A stretch of 64,000 bases of DNA from Armatimonadota bacterium (lineage in GTDB: Bacteria > Armatimonadota > Zipacnadia > UBA1398 > JAKPQA01). Position 1 is the stretch's first letter; each line of letters starts with the position of its first letter. Both the position numbers and the translations under genes were made by a program. Below the pieces are notes generated by a model. The model saw nothing but the letters and a program-made list of their open reading frames with translations. It did not search any database and had not been told where the DNA came from. Below are positions 27,754-36,994 of this stretch, piece by piece. The stretch spans positions 25,388-89,387 of the forward strand of contig JAKPQA010000192.1 of the NCBI GenBank assembly GCA_029547025.1, in the 5' to 3' direction.

Positions 27754-30700
27754 CTACGGCCCCACAGCCGCCGTCACCGCGATCAGCGCCGGCACACCGT
27801 ACCGGCTGCCCTCGGGGCCGTAGGACATATCCACGCCCGTGATCTCCACGTCGGGCCGAGGATTGGCCCACTCGAACCGGTACAGCACGGCCTGGTCCCC
27901 GGTGTCACCACCCGCCAGCGGCGCTGCCCAGGCAACCGACGCGTTCGGGAGGCCCACCGGCTGTCGGCTGACCCAGTGGTCGACCTCCTGCCCGTAGCGC
28001 ACGGGAACGGTCACCGTCTCGCCGTCGGCATAGTGAACCACGTACTGGAACACCGTCGGCGGGGCATCGTCGGGCTTCGCGGCACGCCACTCCCCCGTAC
28101 GGCTCATGGTGTGCAGGAAGAAGAGGGCATCCGCCTTGCCCGTGACGGGCAAGCCGGGAACGGCCTCGGCCAGCTGCCCCCTCGCGCCGGGGCCCGCGAG
28201 CATCACGCACGATGGCAGGGGCGAGGTCTTGAAGTCGCGGATCTGGTACGGGACGCCTTCCAGTGTGACGTCGCCCACCGGGAGCTGCGACAGGTCGCGA
28301 CCACCCTCATACCAGCCCCGGTCAGCCGTCAGGAACTGGTTGCACCGCTCGTTGAGCGGGATGGGCCGGAACGTGAGGTTGGCCGTGGTGAGCGCCCGAC
28401 CGCCCGAGAACACCGCGTGCAGGTTCCGCAGGAGCGTGGCAACGATCGCGGCCTTCTTCTGCCCGTTCTCGGGCACCGGCTCCGCATCCTTGGCATGGAT
28501 CTGGTTCAGCACCAAGCCGCCCTGGCCCATGGGGTACTTCACCAAGCCGCCGATGTTCAGCAGCGGCTTGACGCGCTGGCTCCAGTCGTCAGGCCGGACC
28601 GCGTAGACCCACATGTTGTCGATGCCCGTGGTCTCGCCGGGCTTGTCGAAGTCCGCCAGCTCGATGGTGATCCGGCGCGCAGCGCGCGGCTCGATGTCGA
28701 AGTCCTGCCGCTCCTCGCTCGGCTTCGTGGTGAGCACCATGGGCTCGGCGTCCTCGTCGAAGTAGAGCTTCACGCTGCCGGGAATGCAGTAGTGCGTGTT
28801 CAGCATGATCGTGAACCGGCGGATGCGCTCCTCGCGCGGCAGGGTCAGACTCACTCTCGGGTTCGCCGTGGGCATGTAGTGGATCAGCTTCCACGCATCG
28901 GCACTGGAGAAGCCATTCACGACGTTGCGGGGCCAGCCCGCCTCGGCGGCCCGCGCCGCGGCCGTATCGCCGGCCCGGGCTCCGGGGAACTCACCGAACG
29001 GCGCCACGTCCTCGAAGTCCACCACGTATGTGAACGCGTCGTCCACCAGGTACCGGTCTCCAGCCCATGGAAAGATCCGCTCTGCGGACTCCAGCGTCAC
29101 ATCACGCACCGTCAGCCCGAGAAGCAGTGGATCGCGGACGGCGGGAAGCGTCACCCGCTCGAGTTCGAACGGCCGGATCATGTGCTCGACGCCCACGAGT
29201 CGGTTGAAACTCCCGAGTCCCTCGGGCGTGAGCCCCCAGGCCATCAGCCATCCGCCCTTCTCGGCGAAGCTCCGGACGGCCGCGGCACTGCCGGCGAGCT
29301 CATCCAATGACTGGGGCGTAGCATCGAACACGATGACGTCATGCTTACCGTCTGCCATGGCGGCCAGCACACTGGGAGCCTCGTCGAACTGAAGGCCCGA
29401 GCCGGCCAGCATCCGGTAGGCCGGCGTGTCAGGCGACATGACGACCGCCGTGCTCCGCCGCACCGGCGCGTAGGCGGCGCAGTAGCTCACCAGGTTGTCG
29501 AACAGCCGCTGAGCCACGGGGTCGCCATCGAGCTTCTCGCCTACCACCAGCTGGCACAGCACCAGCAAGCCGTCCTCGACCGGGCACTCCAGGAGCGCCG
29601 AGCAGCCGAGCTGCTCGTCGCACTGCACCAGCGATACGGCGCCGCGCGTCGCCTTGCGGTAGGCATTGCGGTAGACGACATGGTCGCCGGACCACGTGAA
29701 GAAGTCCTGCTGCCCCAGGCCCGCGAACGCCGGATGGTCGAGATTCTCTGCGAACGCCACACGGCCGACGAAGTCCGTCGGGGTGCAGTCCGCCGGGACG
29801 GCCAGGTATCGAAGGGGGTTCTGCTGATCCAGCACCAGCACGCGCGCCCCCCGAGACGCCAGCGCCACCCAAACGGGATCCGTCGCCTCGCGGGGAGAGA
29901 GAGCATCTCTGCCGACGATGATGAGCGTCGCTTCGGGCCCGATCGCCGCGGGCGAGTCGACCTCGGTGAACGCGATGCCCATCGCGCCGAGCCGCGCTCT
30001 GACGGCCCCCTGCGGGTCGAGCACAGCAACGGCCTCGCGTGGCAGACCCGGCTTCGGGGCCGTCGAGGGGCCCAGCACGGCGACGGGCTTCACCTCGCGG
30101 AAGACCTCATTGCCGTCGCGCGCGCAGGTCAAGATGAACTCGCCCTCGGTCCGGCTGGTCGTGGCGGGCACGGTGAACTGCACCGAGAGCTCTTGCGCCC
30201 CGCCAGCGGGAAGCGAGACCATCTTCTCCTCACCGGCCACCTTCGCCCCGCCGACATGGAGCTGCCAGCCGACCGCGATGTCGCCGGCCAGGTGCGTGTT
30301 GTTGAACACCTTGAGCCGCCGCGTCACCGTGTGGGCAGACCCGAAGGTCCAGTTCCACTCCCGGCACAGTACGGCCACCGGCCGCCACGAGTTGTAGTGA
30401 AGATCGGTCTCGCCCGACGTCATCCAGAAGTGCGTTGCGGCCACGCCATGCCAGCGGTAACCCTCGGCCAGCATCTTGCACAGTCGCCCCACACCGATGC
30501 GCGTGTCGCTCCCCCAGCCGCTGAAGCACCCCTCGCCGCCAAACTGGGCGAACGCGCTGGGCGTCGACCCACGGACGTAGAACGACTCGCCCATGAAGAT
30601 GGGCTTGTCGGGCACAAGCCGCCAGATATTCCACCCGGGGTTGGTCACATGGGCCTGGTACGCTTGCTCGAGCGTGTACGCCTCATCGGGATAGCTGCGC

Positions 30701-32784
30701 CACGCGCTCTCCATGTAGTGCACACCATTTACCGGCAGGGCGTTGGACTTGAGGCAGTTACCCCCATCGACCATTACGGGTCGGGTGGGGTCGAGGGCCA
30801 TCAGCGCGTCAGCCGCCTTGGCGATCTCCGGCTCCACCGCATCGGCCTGACCCAGATTGCGTGAGTTGATGAACGTGATCTCATTCTCCATTGACCAGAT
30901 CAGGATGCTGGGATGGTTGCGCTCCTCGCGCACCCACGCCTGCATCTGCGCCACCCAGTTCTCATAGAGCGCCGGGTTGTCGCTCAGGCCGGCCAGGTAG
31001 TTCGCGCCCTGCCCGTCGAAGATGCCGCTGCGGCGAACGACGATGCCCCGCTCGTCCATCAAGTCCAGGGCTCGCTGTTTGGTCAACCCGGCGAAGCTCC
31101 GCCCCCAGAATCGCCACATGTTCTGCCCGTTGGCGCGCCAGGTGCGGATCGCAGCCTCGGGGTCCCGGTCGGTGGTCGTATCGGCGAAGAACTGCCACGG
31201 CACACCATTGACCGTGAACGAGCGCCCCGACCAACCCCACTCGCGGAAACCGAACCGGGTGGTGTGGGTATCGACAACGGTGCCGTCGGAGGAAACGCGC
31301 GTGGCGAGCTCGTAGAGGTTCGGCTCGTCCGGCCACCACAGTCTGGGGTCCGCCCACGGTTCCGCGATGTCGATCGTGGCCTCCGCCCCAGCCGGTACCA
31401 CAACGGTCTCGGGAGCCCACGCCTTCGAGTCCCCGGCGCCCACCGGTGTCGCGGTGCAGGCGACCTGAACCGTCCGAGCCGATGCCGAAGGGTTCCGGAG
31501 GGTGACCTGGACGCCGAGCTCTCCGCGCGTGACCGACGGCTTCACGAACACGTCCGAGGCGTACACCGCGCCGCTGACCACCAGGCTCGGCGCCTCCAGA
31601 ATGCCCGCATTCTGCGCGTACTCCTCGGCGCCGATGGGGTAGTCGAAGCCCTGGTTCACGTAGTTGCGGGAGCCCATCCAGGTCACGGGCGTGTTGAAGC
31701 TCATCCGGCAGCTGCGGCCTGTCTTCCGCTCGCTGAAGGCGTAGTAGCCATCCTTGATAACCACGGCGATCTCGTTCACGCCGCCGAACTTCACAGCCGG
31801 CGTGATGTCGCACTCGAACAACGCGAACATCGCCTTCGTCCAGCCGCACAGCTGGCCGTTCACCAGTACGCTACCGATCATGCTCAGCGAGGGGAGCCTC
31901 AGGAACAGCGACTGGCCCGCCAGCGCCTGGGGGATGTCCACCCGGGTCCGGTAGACCAGGCGGTGACACAGCCGGAGCTCGGGGTTCGTCTCGAACTTGT
32001 TGCCTGGAACCGTGATGGCGCGCCAGAAGGCTGAGGCCTGGTCGGGAAGCGTCGTGGTCGGGCCGTTGCGGTCCGTCACCTCGTTCTCGTCGTACCGGCA
32101 GACCTGCCAAAGGCCCGACAGGTCGGTCTGGCTCCGGTTGCCTTGCCGCCCCGCCACCACGGACACGACTCGCGCGGCCGCCTCGCGGTCGCGGTCGGTC
32201 TGCCAGTCCTCATCAGGCCGGAACCTGCCATTCGGTCGGAACGGACCCTTATGGATACACAGCAGGTCGGAGGCGTACAGGATCCTGTCCGGCTTCTCCT
32301 CGCCGTTGTCCGTGCGGGTGCCGGGCGTCAGGCGGATCTCGAGCGTATGGTTCCCCTGTGTGAGTTCCGCCGCGCCCAGCTGCAGCCACGCTACCTCGCA
32401 CCACTCGGCGATCTCCATCAGGTCGGTGGTCAGCTCATCAGGCGCCACCGTGGCCCAAGCCCGGCCATCGATTCGCCACTCGAACGGCGACCGGACGAAC
32501 TCAAACCCAATGCGGTTCCACACCTCATAGCGTCCCGCCGAGGGGAGGGTGAACTCGTACGCCAGCACGATGCCGCCCTGCGGGCACTGCTCCGCGACTC
32601 TCTCGGCATCGATGCTGATGTGAAGCCAGGCTTCGCCCGAGAGGAACTGCTTGTTGCCCCAGCCGGAGCCACTCACCTCGTAGTTAGTCCGAGTCGGACT
32701 CTCGCCCTCGAGCCAGACATAGTCCTGCGCGCAGGCGCCGGCCACCATCAGCGCGGTGCAGAGCATCGTGTGGCGGATTCGCAT
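27754..32784 (-). CDS. giant multidomain GH2-type glycoside hydrolase
   Basis: The 1676-residue secreted enzyme begins MRIRHTMLCTALMVAGACAQ. Domains in order: a CBM-like jelly roll with WLEGESPTRTNYEVSGSG; GH2 sugar-binding and Ig domains (about 230-470); a GH2 barrel with probable acid/base Glu635 in WSMENEITF and nucleophile Glu733 in FMGESFY; two flavodoxin-like ThuA/GATase-type domains (about 910-1050 and 1110-1210); a discoidin-like domain (about 1280-1395); and a beta-rich C-terminal region. Beta-galactosidase or beta-glucuronidase activity is likely; which cannot be told. ATG 32784 has GGAGG upstream. It lies 190 bp upstream of the other giant hydrolase on the same strand. Confidence 0.87.
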   Translation of the reverse strand: MRIRHTMLCTALMVAGACAQDYVWLEGESPTRTNYEVSGSGWGNKQFLSGEAWLHISIDAERVAEQCPQGGIVLAYEFTLPSAGRYEVWNRIGFEFVRSPFEWRIDGRAWATVAPDELTTDLMEIAEWCEVAWLQLGAAELTQGNHTLEIRLTPGTRTDNGEEKPDRILYASDLLCIHKGPFRPNGRFRPDEDWQTDRDREAAARVVSVVAGRQGNRSQTDLSGLWQVCRYDENEVTDRNGPTTTLPDQASAFWRAITVPGNKFETNPELRLCHRLVYRTRVDIPQALAGQSLFLRLPSLSMIGSVLVNGQLCGWTKAMFALFECDITPAVKFGGVNEIAVVIKDGYYAFSERKTGRSCRMSFNTPVTWMGSRNYVNQGFDYPIGAEEYAQNAGILEAPSLVVSGAVYASDVFVKPSVTRGELGVQVTLRNPSASARTVQVACTATPVGAGDSKAWAPETVVVPAGAEATIDIAEPWADPRLWWPDEPNLYELATRVSSDGTVVDTHTTRFGFREWGWSGRSFTVNGVPWQFFADTTTDRDPEAAIRTWRANGQNMWRFWGRSFAGLTKQRALDLMDERGIVVRRSGIFDGQGANYLAGLSDNPALYENWVAQMQAWVREERNHPSILIWSMENEITFINSRNLGQADAVEPEIAKAADALMALDPTRPVMVDGGNCLKSNALPVNGVHYMESAWRSYPDEAYTLEQAYQAHVTNPGWNIWRLVPDKPIFMGESFYVRGSTPSAFAQFGGEGCFSGWGSDTRIGVGRLCKMLAEGYRWHGVAATHFWMTSGETDLHYNSWRPVAVLCREWNWTFGSAHTVTRRLKVFNNTHLAGDIAVGWQLHVGGAKVAGEEKMVSLPAGGAQELSVQFTVPATTSRTEGEFILTCARDGNEVFREVKPVAVLGPSTAPKPGLPREAVAVLDPQGAVRARLGAMGIAFTEVDSPAAIGPEATLIIVGRDALSPREATDPVWVALASRGARVLVLDQQNPLRYLAVPADCTPTDFVGRVAFAENLDHPAFAGLGQQDFFTWSGDHVVYRNAYRKATRGAVSLVQCDEQLGCSALLECPVEDGLLVLCQLVVGEKLDGDPVAQRLFDNLVSYCAAYAPVRRSTAVVMSPDTPAYRMLAGSGLQFDEAPSVLAAMADGKHDVIVFDATPQSLDELAGSAAAVRSFAEKGGWLMAWGLTPEGLGSFNRLVGVEHMIRPFELERVTLPAVRDPLLLGLTVRDVTLESAERIFPWAGDRYLVDDAFTYVVDFEDVAPFGEFPGARAGDTAAARAAEAGWPRNVVNGFSSADAWKLIHYMPTANPRVSLTLPREERIRRFTIMLNTHYCIPGSVKLYFDEDAEPMVLTTKPSEERQDFDIEPRAARRITIELADFDKPGETTGIDNMWVYAVRPDDWSQRVKPLLNIGGLVKYPMGQGGLVLNQIHAKDAEPVPENGQKKAAIVATLLRNLHAVFSGGRALTTANLTFRPIPLNERCNQFLTADRGWYEGGRDLSQLPVGDVTLEGVPYQIRDFKTSPLPSCVMLAGPGARGQLAEAVPGLPVTGKADALFFLHTMSRTGEWRAAKPDDAPPTVFQYVVHYADGETVTVPVRYGQEVDHWVSRQPVGLPNASVAWAAPLAGGDTGDQAVLYRFEWANPRPDVEITGVDMSYGPEGSRYGVPALIAVTAAVGP

Positions 32785-33023
32785 GGCGGATCGCCCTCCC
32801 GATGAAGAGAACGCCGGGAGGGCCTTCGGCGCTACGCGGAGGTGCCCCTGCCCACAGGGGGGGCATTCCTGGCGGCGCCGGCTTGTGAGCTGTCCGGGGT
32901 GCCGGGCCGCGCCCCGCGAGCGGGACGTCACGCTCCTCCGCTACCCACTCGCCCCGTCGGAGACCCGGCTGCGGTCGGCCGCGGCAGGTCCCCGCCTCCA
33001 GCCCTGCAGCCCCGAACGCGAAC

Positions 33024-33047
33024 AGCCCGGGATCGGAGCCCCGGGCT
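33024..33047 (-). terminator. terminator-like hairpin after SPFH pair
   Basis: An 8-bp perfect stem AGCCCGGG/CCCGGGCT with an 8-base loop lies 33 bp downstream of the second SPFH gene in the 295-bp spacer before the GH2 gene. It has no clear U-tract, so Rho-independent activity is uncertain. Confidence 0.4.
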
Positions 33048-33079
33048 GCCTACTGCCATCGGCCATCTGCCTGCCGGCC

Positions 33080-33973
33080 TCACCGCGCCTTGTCCGGCTT
33101 CACCGGTTCCGATTGCGGCTTGAACAGGTCCGACATGTTCACGATGCTGTTCCCGCTGATGACGTACACCGGCGTTCCCGACGGCAGGTCCTCGATGTAC
33201 TGGTACTCGACCACCGATGGGTGCTCTGCCAGAGCCTGCCCGCGGATCTCGATGGCCGTCGCTTGCCCGCGGGCCTCGATGATCTTGCGGAGCTTATCCT
33301 TCTGCTCACGCTGCAGCTCATATCGCTTGCGCTGGGCACGCTGTTGCGCGATCTGCTTCTGCTCAATGGCTTGGTGATACTCGGGTGAGAACCGCACGTT
33401 GCGGATCAGTGCATCGTCCAGCACGATGTAGTACTGCGCGAACACCTGCGACAGGCGCGTCCTGAGCGCGTCCTCGATCTCCTGGCGCTTGCTGGCGAAG
33501 ACTTCCTCGGCCGTGTAGCCGGCGATGACGGACCGAGCCGTGCCGTTCGTGTTCGGCTTGACGATCTTCTCCTCGTACTCGGTTCCCACTTGCTGATGCA
33601 GCCGGTGCACCTGCTTCGGGTTGGGGTGATAGCGCACCGTCAGGTCGACGTAGACTGCCTGCGCGTCCGAGGTCTTCGCGCTGACCTCGCCGGCGCGAAG
33701 TTGTGCTTCGCCCAACTCGCTGCTCGAGAAGACATAGGTCCGGCTGCGCACCTCATAGAGCATCGGATGCTCGACGAAGGGCACCAGCAGGCTCATGCCC
33801 TCGCGCAACGTGTAGGGGCGCACCCCTCCTCGGAAGTCGCTGAACACCACTCCACGATAGCCTGCGGGAACCACGCACACCGAGGCCGCCAGCGCGATGA
33901 GGCCGACCAGCACGGCTGCACCCACAGCCAACCGGGGAAGTGCCGGCCGGCGACCGGTGATCGTTGCGGTCAT
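33080..33973 (-). CDS. prohibitin/HflC-like SPFH membrane protein
   Basis: The 297-residue protein has one N-terminal membrane helix (LAVGAAVLVGLIALAASVCVV). An SPFH domain (about residues 45-215) starts GYRGVVFSDFRGGV and includes KVDLT-like strands and YTAEEVFASKRQEIEDAL. A short charged coiled coil (QRAQRKRYELQREQKDKLRK) follows. It resembles prohibitins and HflK/HflC, which form membrane-bound cages around FtsH in other bacteria. The ATG at 33973 overlaps the stop of the upstream SPFH gene by 4 bases (ATGA), so the two are translationally coupled and probably hetero-oligomerise. Confidence 0.9.
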   Translation of the reverse strand: MTATITGRRPALPRLAVGAAVLVGLIALAASVCVVPAGYRGVVFSDFRGGVRPYTLREGMSLLVPFVEHPMLYEVRSRTYVFSSSELGEAQLRAGEVSAKTSDAQAVYVDLTVRYHPNPKQVHRLHQQVGTEYEEKIVKPNTNGTARSVIAGYTAEEVFASKRQEIEDALRTRLSQVFAQYYIVLDDALIRNVRFSPEYHQAIEQKQIAQQRAQRKRYELQREQKDKLRKIIEARGQATAIEIRGQALAEHPSVVEYQYIEDLPSGTPVYVISGNSIVNMSDLFKPQSEPVKPDKAR

Positions 33974-35043
33974 CGGGATCCCCCCTCCCGCTCAACACGA
34001 GCCGGGGCATCGGGCTTCACGTCCGGCTCCTCACCTGCGGCCCGGAGCACGGCCAGATCGTGATCGAGGCCCAGGTCCCGAAGAGTGAGATCCGGCAATG
34101 GACGCGGCGCCGGAGGCGAGAAGCCGCGTGGTGCCGATTTGATCTCGTCGAGCTCCGGTTTCGTGACGATCAGGCCCTTCACGTTAGGCGAGATCTTCTT
34201 CACGTACTCGAACCGCATCAGCAAGGGGTTGCGCTGCAGGGCGATACCGCGCTCCCGGATCCGCTCGGCATCGCCTTCGGCCTCGACACGGAGCCGGTCG
34301 GCCTCGCCAGCCGCCTCCTGGATCCGGTAGTCCATCTGCTCGGCTTCCTGCAGTGCCCGCTGCTTCTCCTCGACCGCGGCGCGGAACTCCTCGGAGAACT
34401 CGACCTCGTCGATGATCACGTCTTCGAGGGTCACGTACCACGGAGCGAACTTGTCGGCGAGTTGCGAGCGAATATCATTCTGAATCACGTCGCGGACCTG
34501 GCTGGTGAAGTCGCTAACTGGATGCTGCGCGCACACCATGCGCACCACGGCCCGCGACACCGGTCGGATCACCCGCTCGGCATAGTCGGGCCCCACCGTT
34601 TGGTGGAGCTTCGGGAGCGTGTCCCGCGACAGCCGGTAGCGCACGGTGATCTCTACATCGACCTTCTGACCGTCCGATGTCAGCGCCTGAAGGTGATCTT
34701 GCCCTTTGGCGGCCCCCTCTTTGGACTTACGCGTCATCGAGTATGTGCAGACCTTGGTGTCGTAGATCTGCACCTGCTGCAGCAGCGGAATACGTGAGTG
34801 GAAGCCCTCGGACAGCGCCGTCGGCAGCACACCCCGGACCCTGTCGAACACGACACCGCCCGCGCCATAGGGCACCACCACATAGGCCCGGGCCATGAAC
34901 AGGAGCAGGAAGGGGGCGGCCACCCACCACCAGCGGAACCGGACGGCACGGGTTCCCGTTGGGCTACTTCCGAAGCCGTGGATGATCCGCTCAAACCGAT
35001 CCCCAAACGGCTGACCGGGGCTCTTCCCGGCACGTGGGGGCAT
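33970..35043 (-). CDS. HflK-like SPFH membrane protein
   Basis: The 357-residue protein has a membrane helix (WWWVAAPFLLLFMARAYVVV) and an SPFH domain from about residue 55 (GAGGVVFDRVRGVLP) to 220, with VIRPVSRAVVRMV in the middle. A coiled coil rich in Glu/Ala/Arg follows, then a Pro-rich acidic tail. ATG 35043 has AAGGAGG nine bases upstream, which decides the start over upstream codons. With the coupled downstream gene it looks like an HflK/HflC- or prohibitin-type pair. No ftsH gene is in the window. The minus-strand gene upstream is cstA, whose stop is 90 bp away. Confidence 0.9.
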   Translation of the reverse strand: MPPRAGKSPGQPFGDRFERIIHGFGSSPTGTRAVRFRWWWVAAPFLLLFMARAYVVVPYGAGGVVFDRVRGVLPTALSEGFHSRIPLLQQVQIYDTKVCTYSMTRKSKEGAAKGQDHLQALTSDGQKVDVEITVRYRLSRDTLPKLHQTVGPDYAERVIRPVSRAVVRMVCAQHPVSDFTSQVRDVIQNDIRSQLADKFAPWYVTLEDVIIDEVEFSEEFRAAVEEKQRALQEAEQMDYRIQEAAGEADRLRVEAEGDAERIRERGIALQRNPLLMRFEYVKKISPNVKGLIVTKPELDEIKSAPRGFSPPAPRPLPDLTLRDLGLDHDLAVLRAAGEEPDVKPDAPARVEREGGSR

Positions 35044-35133
35044 ACACACCGACCTCCTTGATGTCCTTCGACCACGCAACCAGCCACATGTTCAGGGACG
35101 GTCGAGCCACAGCCTGGTCGCGGCAGCCTCACT

Positions 35134-36894
35134 CTATGAGGCAGGCGAATCCGCAGGCCGTCTCGCCAGGCGCCAGCGCAGCCACCCCTGGCTCGCCACC
35201 ACCACCACGCCCAGCGCCAGGGCGAAGAGCAGTATGGCGGCCGCCAACAGCACGTATTTGCCTCCCGACAGGTACTTCGGCACCAGGATGCCGAGCGCGC
35301 CCAGCGTGGTGAGCAGCATGAACATGGCAGGAACCATGGTGAACCATGGAACTGTCTGACGGTTCAGCAGCCACAGCGACACGACGAGCAGGCCAAGCGC
35401 CGCGAGCAGCTGGTTGGCCGATGCGAACACCGGCCAGATCTGTTCGACCGCCCCACTGGCCGCCGTGACGAGCATGAGCGCCACCGAAAGCCCGGCGTTG
35501 AACCAGTACTGCCGGAGAAACCCGGGTGGCTTCGCGAACAGCACGCCCCACAGCTCCTCGAGCAGGTACCGGTTCAGCCGGACGGCCACATCGAGCGTCG
35601 TGACCAGGAATCCCTCCAGCATCAAGATGCCGAACACTGTCCCCAGTGCCGTCGGCACGAATCCCAGCCCCCCGTTCAGCACTCGGCCCGCCGCCAACGA
35701 GAAGGCCAGCACGGGATTCGATTTGGGACCGCCGGGCGCCGGAAACACCAAGGAACGGTACTCGGTGTGCGCCAGCGTGCTCCCCACGACCAAGATGACC
35801 ACCAGCGCCATGAGCGACTCAAGCAGCATGCCGTCGAACGCGATCCGCTTGCCCGCCGGCTCTGACTCGCACTGCTTCGACGTGGTCCCCGACGAGACGA
35901 GGCTGTGGAAGCCCGAGATGGCCCCGCACGCGACGGTCACGAACATCATTGGCCAGATGGCGCCCAGTGCCGCGTTGCCCTCAGCAATGCTCACCGCCGG
36001 AAGGCGAATCTGCAGCCCGCGCATACCGCCGCAGACCAGGGCCACGACCAACCCCGCCAGCCCTGCATAGAGGAGCTGCGTGTTGATGAAGTCGCGCGGC
36101 TGCAGGACCATCCACACTGGGATCGCGGCGGCGACCAGCACGTAGACGGAGAGGATTGCGCCCCACAGGTCCGGACTGACCGTTACCGGATGCGCCAGGC
36201 CGATGAGCACCGAGACGACACACACGACGATAGCCAGCAGGTAGGCCAGCGGCGTGGCGATCCGGCGGCGGTACAGCAGGTAGCCCATCAGCGGCGAGAG
36301 TCCCGTGATGATCAACACGGAGGTCGACGCAACGCCCCCGATGCGGCCGACCATCACGCCATCCTTCATCTCGACGCGGAGCAGCGTCTGCGACGGATCG
36401 AGCCCCAGGGCCGTGAGCGGGTAGACCGAGGTGAGGGCCGTCTTGGTCAGGTTGAGGAAGGCTGCCGTGACGAGGACGATCATCACCGTCGTGAAGCTGA
36501 TGAACAACGCGAAGCCGGATCGACCCATGGTGCGTCGGGCGATCTGGGCCATGGACCGCCCGCCCTCGCGAAGGCTCGCAAACAGCGCCGTGAAGTCATG
36601 CACCGCACCGATCAAGACGCCGCCGAGGAGGACCCAAAGCAGCGACGGGGCGAAGCCGTAGATCAGCGCCATGGTGGGTCCCACGATGGGCCCCGCGCCG
36701 GCAATCGCAGAGAAGTGGTGGGCGAAGACCACGGGAGTGCGTGTCGGTACGTAGTCGCGTCCATCGTTGAGCTGACGCGCCGGAGTCGGCTGATCCGGCG
36801 ACAGCCCCACCCGGCGCGACACGTACCCTCCGTAGAAATGGCTCCCCAGCCACAGCGCGCCCACACCCACAGCCAGCAACACCAGTACGTTCAT
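35134..36894 (-). CDS. cstA: CstA family peptide/pyruvate transporter
   Basis: The 586-residue polytopic membrane protein belongs to the CstA (carbon starvation A) family. It has the opening FYGGYVSRRVGL, the conserved FAHHFSAIAGAGPIVGP region and about fourteen or more hydrophobic helices, ending in basic residues. Family members import pyruvate or peptides when carbon is scarce. ATG 36894 is preceded by GGGAGG and gives the normal CstA start MNVLVLLAVG; the frame continues upstream without relevance. It lies upstream of the SPFH pair on the same strand and could share a transcript with it. No sensor kinase such as BtsS is adjacent. Confidence 0.95.
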   Translation of the reverse strand: MNVLVLLAVGVGALWLGSHFYGGYVSRRVGLSPDQPTPARQLNDGRDYVPTRTPVVFAHHFSAIAGAGPIVGPTMALIYGFAPSLLWVLLGGVLIGAVHDFTALFASLREGGRSMAQIARRTMGRSGFALFISFTTVMIVLVTAAFLNLTKTALTSVYPLTALGLDPSQTLLRVEMKDGVMVGRIGGVASTSVLIITGLSPLMGYLLYRRRIATPLAYLLAIVVCVVSVLIGLAHPVTVSPDLWGAILSVYVLVAAAIPVWMVLQPRDFINTQLLYAGLAGLVVALVCGGMRGLQIRLPAVSIAEGNAALGAIWPMMFVTVACGAISGFHSLVSSGTTSKQCESEPAGKRIAFDGMLLESLMALVVILVVGSTLAHTEYRSLVFPAPGGPKSNPVLAFSLAAGRVLNGGLGFVPTALGTVFGILMLEGFLVTTLDVAVRLNRYLLEELWGVLFAKPPGFLRQYWFNAGLSVALMLVTAASGAVEQIWPVFASANQLLAALGLLVVSLWLLNRQTVPWFTMVPAMFMLLTTLGALGILVPKYLSGGKYVLLAAAILLFALALGVVVVASQGWLRWRLARRPADSPAS

Positions 36895-36994
36895 GCCCCG
36901 GCCTCCCTGCGGCGCATGATACCAGTTCCGCGGGACAGCCACCCAGGTGGCGCGGGCTCGGGAGCGCGACGCGGGCGGCTCCGCCTCTCGGCCC

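Noticed and set aside
25050..30864. Long plus-strand open frames (500-720 codons) opposite the two giant hydrolase genes
   Set aside because: They are antisense shadows of GC-rich coding sequence: Arg/His/Pro/Val-rich, no domains, no ribosome sites. The minus-strand frames have signal peptides and catalytic motifs.
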